Shown in pieces: positions 19,627 to 29,013 of a stretch of DNA of 64,000 nt. Below the pieces are notes generated by a model that saw only the letters and a list, made by a program, of their open reading frames with translations, was not told the DNA's origin and did no database searches. Origin of the DNA: Hanamia caeni (GTDB taxonomy: Bacteria; Bacteroidota; Bacteroidia; Chitinophagales; Chitinophagaceae); NCBI RefSeq assembly GCF_003721595.1, contig NZ_RJJR01000009.1:211586-275585 (forward strand), in the 5' to 3' direction. Position 1 is the stretch's first letter. Every line of letters begins with the position of its first letter. The position numbers were made by a program, and so were the translations under genes.

Positions 19627-20832
19627 CTATTCATTACCGTTAGCATGCAATATTTTGAGCATCACTACACCATGAGGGGCAACCTTAGCAGTAAAAGATT
19701 TTTTTAATAACCCCTGGTTGGCATGTCGCCACAGGTCTCTCATTTTTAGTTTTCCCTGCATATCCAAATCATTTTTCTTCAATTGAATTTTCAGAGATGA
19801 ATTTGTTTTATTAAAAAGAATTACCGCTTTTGCTTCATCGCTCAATGGTTTCACCCAAATCTCATAATTCTTTTCTGAAACTATCCTGGTACCCTGCTTT
19901 CCTTCTTTATCCTGATTTATGGCAATCACTTCTTTATTGGTAATAATCTTTTTTATTTCCGGGGGCATATTGCGTACGTCATTTCCTAAAAATAAAGGAG
20001 CTGCCAGCAATGACCAAAAGCTAAACTGTGCCTGCTGCTCGGCTAATGTTTGTTTATTATTTCTGGCATAACCCACTATCAGGTTATCCGGGTCGTTCCA
20101 GTGTCCGGGGCCAGCATATTTTTCTTTTCCTAAAACCTGTGTTTCTAATGTTGAATACCAATTTTGATATGTTACTTCCGGATTTTTTTCAATAAACTTC
20201 ACAATGTCGCCGCCGGTTCGCCATGTATTGCCGAGAGCAGCTCCCCAAAGATGTGTAGTATCACTATAAAAAATACAAAGATTAAAAATGACAGGCCTTC
20301 CTGTTGCCTTCAATGCATTGCCCATGCGGGTAAATAATTCTTTATCGGAATGTCCTTCTTTGTTGCCACAGGCGTCATATTTTAAATAATCAATACCCCA
20401 TGAGGCGTAGGTTTTTGCATCAAGTTCTTCGTGGCCATAACTTCCGGGGTAGCCTGCGCAGGTGGTGGCGCCGGCAGAAGAATAGATACCTAATTTCAAC
20501 CCGCGGGCGTGCAGGTAATCGGCAAGAAATTTCAGGCCATGCGGAAATCTTTTTTTATCTGCAAACTGCCTTCCGTTTTCATCACGCGTTTTGGCCATCC
20601 ATCCATCATCCAATTGTAAAATAGTGTAGCCTAAATCGCGCAAGCCCGTGCTAACCATTGCATCAGCCGTCTCCATTATCTTTTTTTCATTGATGGTATC
20701 TACAAAAGGATACCAGCTTGACCACCCCATCGGCGGTGTTAATGCAAGGCCATTTTGCTGCGCTTTTATTGAGCTTGGGCTTAAAAAGAATACCAGCAAT
20801 AAAAGATATTGTGCGAAATATTTTTTGTTCAT
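19627..20832 (-). CDS. GH27 alpha-galactosidase
   Basis: A secreted GH27 enzyme that removes terminal alpha-galactose (possibly alpha-N-acetylgalactosamine) with retention. The family signatures are LTPPMGWSSWY, LQLDDGWM and GIDYLKYDACGN. In the last, Asp about 153 of the chosen protein is the nucleophile, and Asp about 209 in TWRTGGDI is the likely acid/base. I chose the ATG at 20832 because the signal peptide begins directly there (MNKKYFAQ, ending near IKAQQ). The longer reading frame begins at 20862, inside the upstream gene, and adds ten polar residues before the signal. The C-terminal region is a short beta domain. It lies between the GH88 and PL8 genes and is probably co-transcribed with them. 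Confidence 0.93.
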   Translation of the reverse strand: MNKKYFAQYLLLLVFFLSPSSIKAQQNGLALTPPMGWSSWYPFVDTINEKKIMETADAMVSTGLRDLGYTILQLDDGWMAKTRDENGRQFADKKRFPHGLKFLADYLHARGLKLGIYSSAGATTCAGYPGSYGHEELDAKTYASWGIDYLKYDACGNKEGHSDKELFTRMGNALKATGRPVIFNLCIFYSDTTHLWGAALGNTWRTGGDIVKFIEKNPEVTYQNWYSTLETQVLGKEKYAGPGHWNDPDNLIVGYARNNKQTLAEQQAQFSFWSLLAAPLFLGNDVRNMPPEIKKIITNKEVIAINQDKEGKQGTRIVSEKNYEIWVKPLSDEAKAVILFNKTNSSLKIQLKKNDLDMQGKLKMRDLWRHANQGLLKKSFTAKVAPHGVVMLKILHANGNE

Positions 20833-20848
20833 GTTCAGGTTGCTTTTT

Positions 20849-22069
20849 TTATTTATTGGCATTTATTCTTTCAACAGGCAGTTTGCCTAAATAACGCATG
20901 GAAGCTTCAACGAAATAATAATCGGCATAACTTAAAGGAACATCTATTTCAGATTTAGCAGGAAGATTACCTACACTATGTTTTAACAGAAATCCGCCAA
21001 CTTCATCGCCTTTGGATTTATAAGGTGGGGAAGATAAATTTTTCAAAATGGTAGCCGCTACATTTTTATATTCATTCTTTTCATTGCCGGATGTATAGCC
21101 TGCCAATTCTATTAACGCGCTGCTTATAATTGCTGCAGCCGAAGCATCGCGGTAAGCATTCGGAATGCCTGGTGCATTGAAATCCCAAAAAGGAATTTTA
21201 TCGGACGGAAGATTAGGATGATGTAAAATAAAATCCGCTATATGCTTAGCCTGCTCAAGATATTTTTTATCCCCCGTTGTTCTGTACATCATTGTATAAC
21301 CGTACAATCCCCATGCCTGTCCTCTGGCCCATGCCGATTCATCAGCGGCGCCCTGGTTGGTTATTTTTCGCTGCACCGCCCCTGTAGCTGGATTATAATC
21401 CACCACGTGATAAGAACTGTAATCAGGGCGAAAATGATTTTTCATAGTAGTATTGGCATGGGTAACAGCAATATGATAAAATGAAGAATCATGTGTTTTT
21501 TCAAAGGCATACATCAGCAATTCAAGATTCATCATGTTATCTATAATTACCAAAAAATGTGAAGGTGCTGAATTCCATGAACGAATACATCCAACTTTTG
21601 GATTGAATCGCGTGCTTAATGAACGGGCACTGTTTATCAAAATTGAATCGTATCCGGCATCTGGTGTAATGCGGACAGCATTCCCAAAACTGCAATACAT
21701 CATAAATCCAAGGTCATGGGTAGTTTTGTTGAATTGTTCTTTCTCCAATAATTTCATTCGCGCAAATGCTGCATTCAATAAGGTTTTATCATTCGTGCAC
21801 TGGTACAAATACAATAAGGTACCTGGAAAGAACCCGCTTACCCATCCATCGGGACTAGTGGTTTTTATTTCACCATTTTCAAAAGTCCGGGGCAAATATT
21901 CTAAAGGCGTTGCAGCCTGTAGTAATTTATACTGACGGGCCGACTGGGCCAAAACATCCTGAAGCTTTTTTACGAGCAGGGCCTTTTGGGAGGCGGCTAT
22001 TTTTTTTTGTGAAGAACACCCATTTAATAAACAACAGGAAAAAATCAGGAATGCAAATACTTTTACCAT
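20849..22069 (-). CDS. GH88 unsaturated glucuronyl hydrolase (lipoprotein)
   Basis: This 406-residue lipoprotein (lipobox LLNGC) belongs to GH88. These enzymes hydrate and release the 4,5-unsaturated uronic acid left at the non-reducing end by polysaccharide lyases. The two catalytic Asp residues are seen in THDLGFMMY (Asp 119) and VIIDNMMNLELL (Asp 177), and ESAWARGQAWGLYGY is the family's alpha/alpha-barrel signature. It is the first gene of the polysaccharide locus on the minus strand. Its 3' end lies 16 bp from the chosen start of the GH27 gene. It acts on products of the PL8 lyase encoded two genes further on. Confidence 0.95.
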   Translation of the reverse strand: MVKVFAFLIFSCCLLNGCSSQKKIAASQKALLVKKLQDVLAQSARQYKLLQAATPLEYLPRTFENGEIKTTSPDGWVSGFFPGTLLYLYQCTNDKTLLNAAFARMKLLEKEQFNKTTHDLGFMMYCSFGNAVRITPDAGYDSILINSARSLSTRFNPKVGCIRSWNSAPSHFLVIIDNMMNLELLMYAFEKTHDSSFYHIAVTHANTTMKNHFRPDYSSYHVVDYNPATGAVQRKITNQGAADESAWARGQAWGLYGYTMMYRTTGDKKYLEQAKHIADFILHHPNLPSDKIPFWDFNAPGIPNAYRDASAAAIISSALIELAGYTSGNEKNEYKNVAATILKNLSSPPYKSKGDEVGGFLLKHSVGNLPAKSEIDVPLSYADYYFVEASMRYLGKLPVERINANK

Positions 22070-22183
22070 AAATAATCTATTAAATTCCTTTAAACGAATT
22101 AGTCACAAATATTCATGTTTCACCCCAAACATGCTTGTATTTTTTGATGTAAAGAATGGATTATACAACTATATTTCATTTTA

Positions 22184-23506
22184 TTATTCGAAATATTGGA
22201 CTTTCAAAAATTTATTGTCAACGCTTTCTGCATTAGTGCAAACGGCAAGCACATTGTTAACGGCGCCTTTTGTAATCATGATTTGCCTGTTATTTTCTTT
22301 GATAACAATGCTTAAACGCTTGCGTTGAAAATCGTAAGGCACTTCATCAATTTTCTTAAAAGCATTTATATCTCTGTCCGAAGCTGCTTTGATGGCCTCG
22401 TCAATCGGATTATAGAATCCTGTTTGGAACGTTGCATTCAACAAGGCATACAATATAACTTTGTCGCTTTGTTTCCCGTTGCAATCAATAGCGTCTTTAA
22501 GCTTTACAATGCCTTCGGTAAGTGTGCCGGTTTTATCGCTGCATAAAATATCAATCTCACCAAGATTTTGAATAGCACTTAATTTTTTTACAATTACTTT
22601 TTTCCCTGCCATTCGTTTGGCGCCGGCGGCGAGGGTGATTGTAATGATAGCCGGCAACAACTCAGGTGCCAGTCCAACAGCCAGCGCCAGTGCGAATAAA
22701 ATCGAATCAAATAAGGGTTTATGAAGCGATAGGTTAATAATTAAGATAGCTACTGAAATGACGATGGTCAAATACATGAGCAGGTAGCCAAACCTGTTTA
22801 TGCCTTTCTCAAAAGCGGTGGGCGCCTGTTCTTTTTGAAGCGAATATCCAATCTTGCCGAGAATGGTTTTGTTGCCTGTGGTTACGGCAAGCACAGTTGC
22901 TGTGCCGTTGATAACACTTGTGCCTTTAAATACGGCATTGGTAACTTTTGATAAAGGCGCTCTTACAGTACAATCACCTGAAAACTTTTCTGAGGGAAAA
23001 GATTCGCCTGTAAGTACCGATTCGTTTACATGCAAATCATTTGATTGAATGATGTAACAATCCGCAGGAATAATATCACCGGCATTTAACAAGACAATAT
23101 CTCCCGGAACTACTTCCTCAACCGGAATCTCCTTCTCAACATTATCTCTTTTTACAGCAGCCACGTTATGCACTAACCGGCGAAGCTTTTCAATAGCGTG
23201 GCCTGCACTTCTTTCCTGTATAAAGCCTAAAATGCCTGTTAGTAACAGTACAACAAGAATAATGATGCTCTCTGAGTATTCACCCAAAAAAGTTGAAAGA
23301 ATAACAGCAAAGACGAGCAATAATATTAATGGATTTTTATATTGCGATATGAGCAGCAGTAAATCTTTTATCCATGGCTTTTTGATATTGGTTTTATCAA
23401 TCCGCTGCTGTTGTTGCTGATAAGCTGCAGTTTCGGTTAAGCCTTCCATGGAAGTATTTAGCTGCTGGTATAATTCAGCTATCGTATGCGTCCAGAAAAA
23501 TTCCAA
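22184..23506 (-). pseudogene. Truncated P-type ATPase (MgtA-like), 5' half only
   Basis: The 440-residue product is the N-terminal half of a P-type cation ATPase most like MgtA or PMA-type pumps. It has the cation ATPase N-terminal segment, membrane helices 1-4, the actuator motif LTGES and the phosphorylation site DKTGTLTEG (Asp about 325), then part of the nucleotide-binding domain. It stops after KGAVNNVLAVCTNAE with an unrelated tail of about 15 residues. The GDGxND hinge and helices 5-10, needed for transport, are missing, against about 850-900 residues in intact relatives. I found no continuation in any frame between its stop and the next gene, so this is a deletion rather than a simple frameshift. 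It abuts the edge of the polysaccharide locus. Confidence 0.85.
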
Positions 23507-23600
23507 CGGAATGAGTATTTAGGTGAATGATAAAGGCGTTTTTATTTAGTGCACTATCCATTACTGTTTTGAACTAAAAAAAATAATAGCCCGTCATCTT

Positions 23601-23846
23601 CTATTCGTCATTTTCTCTTTCCACAGCAATCGTGCATTCGCCTATCAGGGCTGCCAGCGCGCCCACAGCAGCAAGTACGGGTGCGAGGATAGCGCCCACA
23701 ACTCCAACAGTCAGAGGAAAGCTCATTAATTCCCTTCCTGATTTTTCCGTTACGGTTATTCGTCTTACATTCCCTTCATCAATTAATTCCTTCACTTTTT
23801 TAAGTAAATTTTCCCCGGTGGTCTTAAAAAATTCTGTTGTACCCAT
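23601..23846 (-). CDS. DUF4342 small membrane-associated protein
   Basis: This 81-residue protein matches what I recognise as DUF4342. It has an amphipathic N-terminal half (LLKKVKELIDEGNVRRITVTEKSG, split here) and a hydrophobic C-terminal half rich in Gly, Ala and Val that could form one membrane hairpin, ending in a short charged tail. No function is established for the family. It lies in the same direction as, and upstream of, the P-type ATPase remnant (94 bp) and downstream of PEP synthase. Confidence 0.75.
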   Translation of the reverse strand: MGTTEFFKTTGENLLKKVKELIDEGNVRRITVTEKSGRELMSFPLTVGVVGAILAPVLAAVGALAALIGECTIAVERENDE

Positions 23847-23882
23847 ATCCTGTTTTTATTTTGAAAGATAAATTTAATGAAA

Positions 23883-23914
23883 TTGCCGGTTGCTTTTTCC
23901 AAAAATACCGGCAA
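23883..23914 (-). terminator. Possible terminator after PEP synthase
   Basis: TTGCCGGT (23883-23890) and ACCGGCAA (23907-23914) form an 8-bp hairpin about 100 bp downstream of the ppsA stop on the minus strand. The following minus-strand sequence is only weakly T-rich, so this is tentative. Confidence 0.35.
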
Positions 23915-24011
23915 CAGTCTATTACTGGAAAAGTGAGAGGCACCGGCTAAAATCTGATTGTCATTAATCTTTTCAATTCATCATTTCCAGGATGAAATAT
24001 TGTGCGACTGA

Positions 24012-26420
24012 TTAAAGAATATGCGCAATTTGTAAATTTTTCATTTTTTCTTTTTCCGCTTTTCTTATATTTTCAATTCCTTTTAAAATAGCATCGGGGT
24101 TAAAAGAAATACTGGTTATTTGTTCGTTTACTAAGAATTGGGCAAATTCCGGGAAGTCGCTTGGGGCCTGGCCGCACAAGCCTATTTTTCTTCCGGCTTT
24201 ATGAGCTTTGGCAATCATCGTTGCAATCATTTCTTTAGGCGCTTCATTCTGTTCGCTGAACAAATCACTTATAATCGCGGAATCCCTGTCTATACCAAGA
24301 GTGAGTTGCGTAAGGTCATTTGAACCAATAGAAAAGCCATCAAATATTTTTGCAAACTTTTCTACCAGTATCACGTTGGAAGGTATTTCCGCCATCACAT
24401 AAATTTCAAGACCATTCACATGCTGTTGCAGTCCGAAATTTTTCATGACTGCAATCACTTTGTTGCCTTCATCAATAGTCCGGCAAAAAGGAATCATCAC
24501 TTTTACATTGGTGAATCCCATATCTTCTCTCACTTTTTTTATTGCCTCACATTCCAGCCGGAAACCTTCTCTATATCGTTCATTATAATACCTTGAAGCT
24601 CCACGGAAGCCGAGCGTCGGGTTTTCTTCCTTCGGCTCAAAGTCCTTTCCACCAATAAGGTTGGCATATTCATTGGTTTTAAAATCACTCATTCTTACAA
24701 TGACGCCCTTGGGATAAAAAGCCGCAGCAATTGTTCCAATTCCCTGCGAAAGCTTATCAACAAAATATTTTCCTTTATCAGGATAATGATGCGTCAGTTC
24801 TTCAATTTGCTGCTTGGTTGCCGCATCATTCAGCTCATTAAACCTGACCAATGCCATCGGGTGAATCTTTATGGAATGCGTAATGAAAAATTCCATGCGC
24901 ATCAATCCTACGCCGTCATTGGGGTAAAATGATAATTCAAATGCCTTGTCGGGATCGCCAACGATAAGCATTACTTCAGTGGTTTCAGGCTTTTTTATGG
25001 ATGAAAAATCCAGGTCGGTAATTGTAAAATTTAATTTCCCTTTATACACAAAACCGGTTTTTCCTTCACTGCATGAAACCGTTATCAGTTCGCCATCCTT
25101 GATTTTATCAGTCGCATCGCCACTACCCACGATTGCAGGCACACCCATTTCCCTTGCAACAATAGATGCATGACTGGTTCTTCCACCTTTATTGGTGATG
25201 ATGGCCGAGGCCTTCTGCAGCAGCGGATCCCAGTCGGGGCTGGTGGTGTCAGTAACGATGATTTCGCCCGCCTGTAATTTGCCGGCTTCATTTGGTGAAT
25301 GTAGTATCCGCGCTATTCCACTGGTTATTTTGGAACCAATGGCTTCGCCCTGCACCAGCACAGTTCCTTTGTCCAGTAGTTTATATTCTTTTATCAGCAA
25401 TGGATTTTTCCGGGAATGAACCGTTTCCGGCCTTGCCTGTATGATGAAGATTTCATTGGTGATGCCATCTTTTGCCCATTCAATATCCATTGGTTTTTGA
25501 TAATGATTTTCTATAATCAATGCCCAGTGGGCCAGCCGGGTTATTTCTTCATTGCTCAGTACAAAAACTTCTTGCTTTTCTTTCGGCGTATCGGTATTAA
25601 TAACCGATTCATTTTTATCGGAACTGTAGATCATAGTTTTCGCCTTGGTACCTAACTTCTTTTGCGTAATGACATTTTTTCCCTGGAGCAATGTCGGTTT
25701 AAAAACTAAAAATTCATCAGGCGTAACAGTGCCCTGCACAATGTTTTCGCCCAGCCCCCATACGCCGCTAATATGTACAATATCGCGGAAGCCCGATTCA
25801 GGTTCCAGCGTAAAGATGACGCCGGACGAAGCTTTATCCGAACGCACCATTTTCTGAACACCCACAGACAATGCTACTTTCTGATGCGCAAAACCATTTT
25901 CTTCCCTGTATTTGATAGCCCTGTCCGTATAAAGCGAAGCGAAGCATTTTTTTACTGCAATGAGTAAAGCTGCACAGCCACTAATATTCAGGTAACTTTC
26001 ATGTTGACCGGCAAAGCTCGCCTGCGGCAAATCTTCTGCGGTAGCGCTGCTTCTCACGGCCACTTCGCAATCACCCGCACCGCATAATTCTTTATACGCC
26101 TGCAGGATGAAAGATTGAAGCTTTGGGGGAAGTTCACCAGCAAGCATCAGTTCTCTTGCTTTTGCACCGGTTTCATTAAGGTTAGCATAATTGTTTCTAT
26201 CTAATTGATGCATCAGGTTATCCAACTTTGAATGTAAAGCGTTTTGCGTAAGAAATTCTTCAAAGGCATAGGCAGTCGTCGCAAACCCGTCAGGCACTGC
26301 AATGCCTTTTGAGGAAAGGTTTGAAAACATTTCGCCTAATGAAGAATTTTTACCGCCCACCTGCGCGGTATCCTGGATGCCGGTCTCGCTAAATTTTTTT
26401 ATGTATTCATTCATATTCAT
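24012..26420 (-). CDS. ppsA: Phosphoenolpyruvate synthase
   Basis: This 802-residue cytoplasmic enzyme converts pyruvate and ATP to phosphoenolpyruvate, AMP and phosphate, supporting gluconeogenesis. In order it has an N-terminal ATP-binding domain (GGKNSSLGEMF, AVRSSATAEDLPQASFAGQHES), a central swivelling domain with the phospho-His in GGRTSHASIV (about residue 415), and a C-terminal PEP/pyruvate barrel with SIGSNDLTQLTLGIDRDS and GLCGQAPSD. Length is typical. It starts 4 bp after the universal stress protein stop and is clearly co-transcribed with it, which suggests expression under starvation or low oxygen. Confidence 0.96.
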   Translation of the reverse strand: MNMNEYIKKFSETGIQDTAQVGGKNSSLGEMFSNLSSKGIAVPDGFATTAYAFEEFLTQNALHSKLDNLMHQLDRNNYANLNETGAKARELMLAGELPPKLQSFILQAYKELCGAGDCEVAVRSSATAEDLPQASFAGQHESYLNISGCAALLIAVKKCFASLYTDRAIKYREENGFAHQKVALSVGVQKMVRSDKASSGVIFTLEPESGFRDIVHISGVWGLGENIVQGTVTPDEFLVFKPTLLQGKNVITQKKLGTKAKTMIYSSDKNESVINTDTPKEKQEVFVLSNEEITRLAHWALIIENHYQKPMDIEWAKDGITNEIFIIQARPETVHSRKNPLLIKEYKLLDKGTVLVQGEAIGSKITSGIARILHSPNEAGKLQAGEIIVTDTTSPDWDPLLQKASAIITNKGGRTSHASIVAREMGVPAIVGSGDATDKIKDGELITVSCSEGKTGFVYKGKLNFTITDLDFSSIKKPETTEVMLIVGDPDKAFELSFYPNDGVGLMRMEFFITHSIKIHPMALVRFNELNDAATKQQIEELTHHYPDKGKYFVDKLSQGIGTIAAAFYPKGVIVRMSDFKTNEYANLIGGKDFEPKEENPTLGFRGASRYYNERYREGFRLECEAIKKVREDMGFTNVKVMIPFCRTIDEGNKVIAVMKNFGLQQHVNGLEIYVMAEIPSNVILVEKFAKIFDGFSIGSNDLTQLTLGIDRDSAIISDLFSEQNEAPKEMIATMIAKAHKAGRKIGLCGQAPSDFPEFAQFLVNEQITSISFNPDAILKGIENIRKAEKEKMKNLQIAHIL

Positions 26421-26424
26421 AACA

Positions 26425-27252
26425 TTAATTGCTTGCCGGATGCATCGTCATAACAGGCACATCGCTATGAAGAACGAGTTGTTTTGAAATGCTTCTATGA
26501 GCCAGCATTTCCAGTAATCCGCGCCTCTTTGGCAATGTGACCAATAAATCGATATTATTATCTTCAACAAAGGAAATAATGCCTTCATTCACATTTTCAC
26601 CGGTTATCAAATGATATTGTGGCTTAAGAGGTGCCAGTATTTCCTGAAGCATACCGGATTCAAAAACCGTATCAGGTTGATAAGTTTCATCTTTGCCTGA
26701 ATTAATTACGTGTAGCTCTGCCTGTAAATCCTCTACAAGTCGTTTTATTTCCTCAACAGGTGTGGAATTTATCACTTTAGTAAAATCGCAGGCAAGACCG
26801 ATTTTTTTTATTTGTGAAAATCCGGCATGAGGTGGCACTGTGATTAACGGCCACATCAGGTGCTTCATCGCGTAAACCGTATGTCCGCCGAAAAGTAAAC
26901 GTTGCGCAGCCGTGGTTCCCTGGCTGCCCATAATTACGACGTAGGGCTTTATTTCTTCACAAATATTTTTCAATTCAGGAAAGAAAACCCCGACAACGAA
27001 TCTGCTTCGTATATTAAGATTGCCACCTGTCCTTACTATTAGTTGTTCTTTCAACTGCGACAAAGATTCTTCGGCATCAATCCTTGCTTGATCTGCCTCT
27101 GTAGCTACGGGGATCTCCAGATAAGCTACGGGGATTTGGTAAATATGTAACAGCAATAAATCAGCATTGGTCACCAACGCCATGTCTGCGGCATAATTAG
27201 CCGCATTGATGGATGCATCCGAAAAATCTACGGCTGTAATAATTGTTTTCAT
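26425..27252 (-). CDS. Tandem universal stress protein (UspA family)
   Basis: This 275-residue cytoplasmic protein consists of two UspA-type domains. The first (about 1-145) begins with TIITAVDFSDASINAANYA and keeps the ATP-binding glycine motif GSQGTTAAQRLLFGG. The second (about 150-275) is degenerate at that motif (LPKRRGLLEMLAHRS). Such proteins accumulate in stasis and low oxygen and bind ATP. It lies 4 bp before ppsA and 149 bp after the alcohol dehydrogenase, all on the minus strand. Confidence 0.93.
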   Translation of the reverse strand: MKTIITAVDFSDASINAANYAADMALVTNADLLLLHIYQIPVAYLEIPVATEADQARIDAEESLSQLKEQLIVRTGGNLNIRSRFVVGVFFPELKNICEEIKPYVVIMGSQGTTAAQRLLFGGHTVYAMKHLMWPLITVPPHAGFSQIKKIGLACDFTKVINSTPVEEIKRLVEDLQAELHVINSGKDETYQPDTVFESGMLQEILAPLKPQYHLITGENVNEGIISFVEDNNIDLLVTLPKRRGLLEMLAHRSISKQLVLHSDVPVMTMHPASN

Positions 27253-27401
27253 AAAAAAAATTATTCGTTAAAAATTTTTGATAAATGCTGTTTGGTCTAT
27301 TCCTGTAAAAGTCTTCTTTTGCCAATTCCACATCTTCTAAAACTTTTCCATACACGTTTGTTATGAAACGATACTTTATTTTTTTAGAACATCTTTGCTT
27401 C

Positions 27402-28439
27402 TTACGCTTCCAATATCACTTTAAGCGCTTTTTCTTTGGCGGCGTCGCCAAAAGTTTTATAAGCCTCAATGATTTGTTCCAGCTTAAAATGATGCGTAAT
27501 CAGTTTTTTGGCATCCAGCTTTCCCGACTGCACATTTTTAAAAAGCATCGGCGTAGTAACGGTATCCACAAGGCGCGTGGTAATGGAAATATTTCTTGAC
27601 CATAAGGTTTCCAGGTGCAACTCAACACTTTTACCATGCACACCAATATTGGCAATGCAGCCTCCGGGTGCAATCACAAACTGGCACAACTCAAAAGTTG
27701 CCGGGATGCCTACCGCTTCAATCGCTGTATCCACGCCTTTTTCGCCTGTAAGCGCCATCACTTTTTCAATGGCATTTTCTTTACTGCTGTTGACGATACT
27801 GGTAGCGCCAAATGTTTTCGCAACCTGTAGCCTGTTGTCATCCACATCTATCATTATAATCTGGGCGGGTGTATAAAATTGTGCGGTAAGCAAGGCCGCC
27901 AGTCCAATTGGTCCGGCGCCTACTATCGCTACCGAATCACCGGGTTGTATCTTTCCGTTCAGTACACCGCATTCAAAACCGGTAGGCAGAATATCGCTTA
28001 ACATTACCAGCGCTTCTTCATCGGCGCCTGCAGGTATCGGATACAGGCTGTTATCTGCATAAGGTATTCTTACATATTCAGCTTGTGTGCCATCAATCAT
28101 ATTGCCCAGTATCCATCCGCCCTTTTCGCAATGCGAATACATGCCCTTTTTGCAATACTCACATTTGCCGCACGAAGTGATGCAGGATATCAGCACATGA
28201 TCGCCCTTTTTAAAATTGGCGACGCCGCTTCCTTTTTCTTCAATAATTCCTACACCTTCGTGGCCTAAGATTCTTCCATCAGTAACTGTTGGCACATCGC
28301 CCTTCATAATATGAAGATCTGTACCGCATATCGTGGTTTTAGTGATTTTGACGATAGCGTCTGTGGATTCCTGGATAGCAGGTAGGGGCTTTTCTTCCCA
28401 TGATTGTTTGGCGGGGCCATGATAAACGAGAGCTTTCAT
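27402..28439 (-). CDS. Zinc-dependent alcohol dehydrogenase
   Basis: This 345-residue medium-chain dehydrogenase oxidises alcohols or reduces aldehydes with NAD(P). Catalytic zinc ligands are Cys 38 (TICGTDLH) and His 60-Glu 61 (GHEGVG). The structural zinc site is Cys 90, 93, 96 and 104 (SCGKCEYC then SHC). The Rossmann motif is VAIVGAGPIGLAALLTAQF. The opening HGPAKQSWEEKPLP is typical of the branch that includes isopropanol and short-alcohol dehydrogenases. With the downstream stress protein and PEP synthase it looks like part of a redox or fermentation response. The substrate is not known. Confidence 0.93.
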   Translation of the reverse strand: MKALVYHGPAKQSWEEKPLPAIQESTDAIVKITKTTICGTDLHIMKGDVPTVTDGRILGHEGVGIIEEKGSGVANFKKGDHVLISCITSCGKCEYCKKGMYSHCEKGGWILGNMIDGTQAEYVRIPYADNSLYPIPAGADEEALVMLSDILPTGFECGVLNGKIQPGDSVAIVGAGPIGLAALLTAQFYTPAQIIMIDVDDNRLQVAKTFGATSIVNSSKENAIEKVMALTGEKGVDTAIEAVGIPATFELCQFVIAPGGCIANIGVHGKSVELHLETLWSRNISITTRLVDTVTTPMLFKNVQSGKLDAKKLITHHFKLEQIIEAYKTFGDAAKEKALKVILEA

Positions 28440-29013
28440 ACAACTTATTTTAATAGTAAAGAATATTGTAAAGTTGGTTTAAAGCCAACTCATAAAAGAT
28501 GACAGCAGTCAGTATTAAAGATGATGCTGGTTTTGCAGACAAATTAACATGCAGATTATAAAAGAATAATTCCGGAAATTAAAATGATTATATATCCATA
28601 AATAATATAATCGAATCGTCGTAAGGCGATTTCACAATATTTGTTAGTTTACTGTAATAAAAAAAGTTGCAGAAGGGACTAGCTGGAAGGCCTTTATTGT
28701 CAAATTTTTGTTTTAATAAATTGAACCATCAAAAAGGGAAAGCATTATTGTTTGTTGGCCATAAATTGTCCCGGTTAGTATTTGCTAAAACAATCAACTT
28801 TTTGTCAATAAAAAAACTGTTCTTTGGCCAATTTCAAAGGGACAAACTGGAATCGGAGGTCAATTAAAATTGTGACAGGAGATCACTTAAGAAAGAAAGG
28901 AAATCAAATAAATCTTCAGAAACAGCTGCTTTTTTACTTTTGTTTTTGATTGTTTTTTCATCTATTTAATGGAGAGAGATACCAATATTCTGACAACAGT
29001 AACATAAGTACTT
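28440..29013. other. Long intergenic region before alcohol dehydrogenase
   Basis: These 574 bp lie upstream of the alcohol dehydrogenase and downstream of phoU. I see a small hairpin (GTTGG/CCAAC near 28475-28490), one copy of the dispersed plus-strand motif, and no convincing gene. An open frame of 66 codons at 28667-28867 has no recognisable features and is probably chance. Confidence 0.5.
28639..28654 (+). repeat. Dispersed polar motif copy
   Basis: ATTTGTTAGTTTACTG matches the recurring consensus exactly and is preceded by T. It lacks the upstream A-rich block seen at other copies. Both flanking genes are on the minus strand, yet the motif is on the plus strand. Confidence 0.65.

Noticed and set aside
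28667..28867. 66-codon open frame as a small gene
   Set aside because: It has no recognisable motif, no promoter or start signal, and basic AT-driven composition. It lies in spacer DNA.
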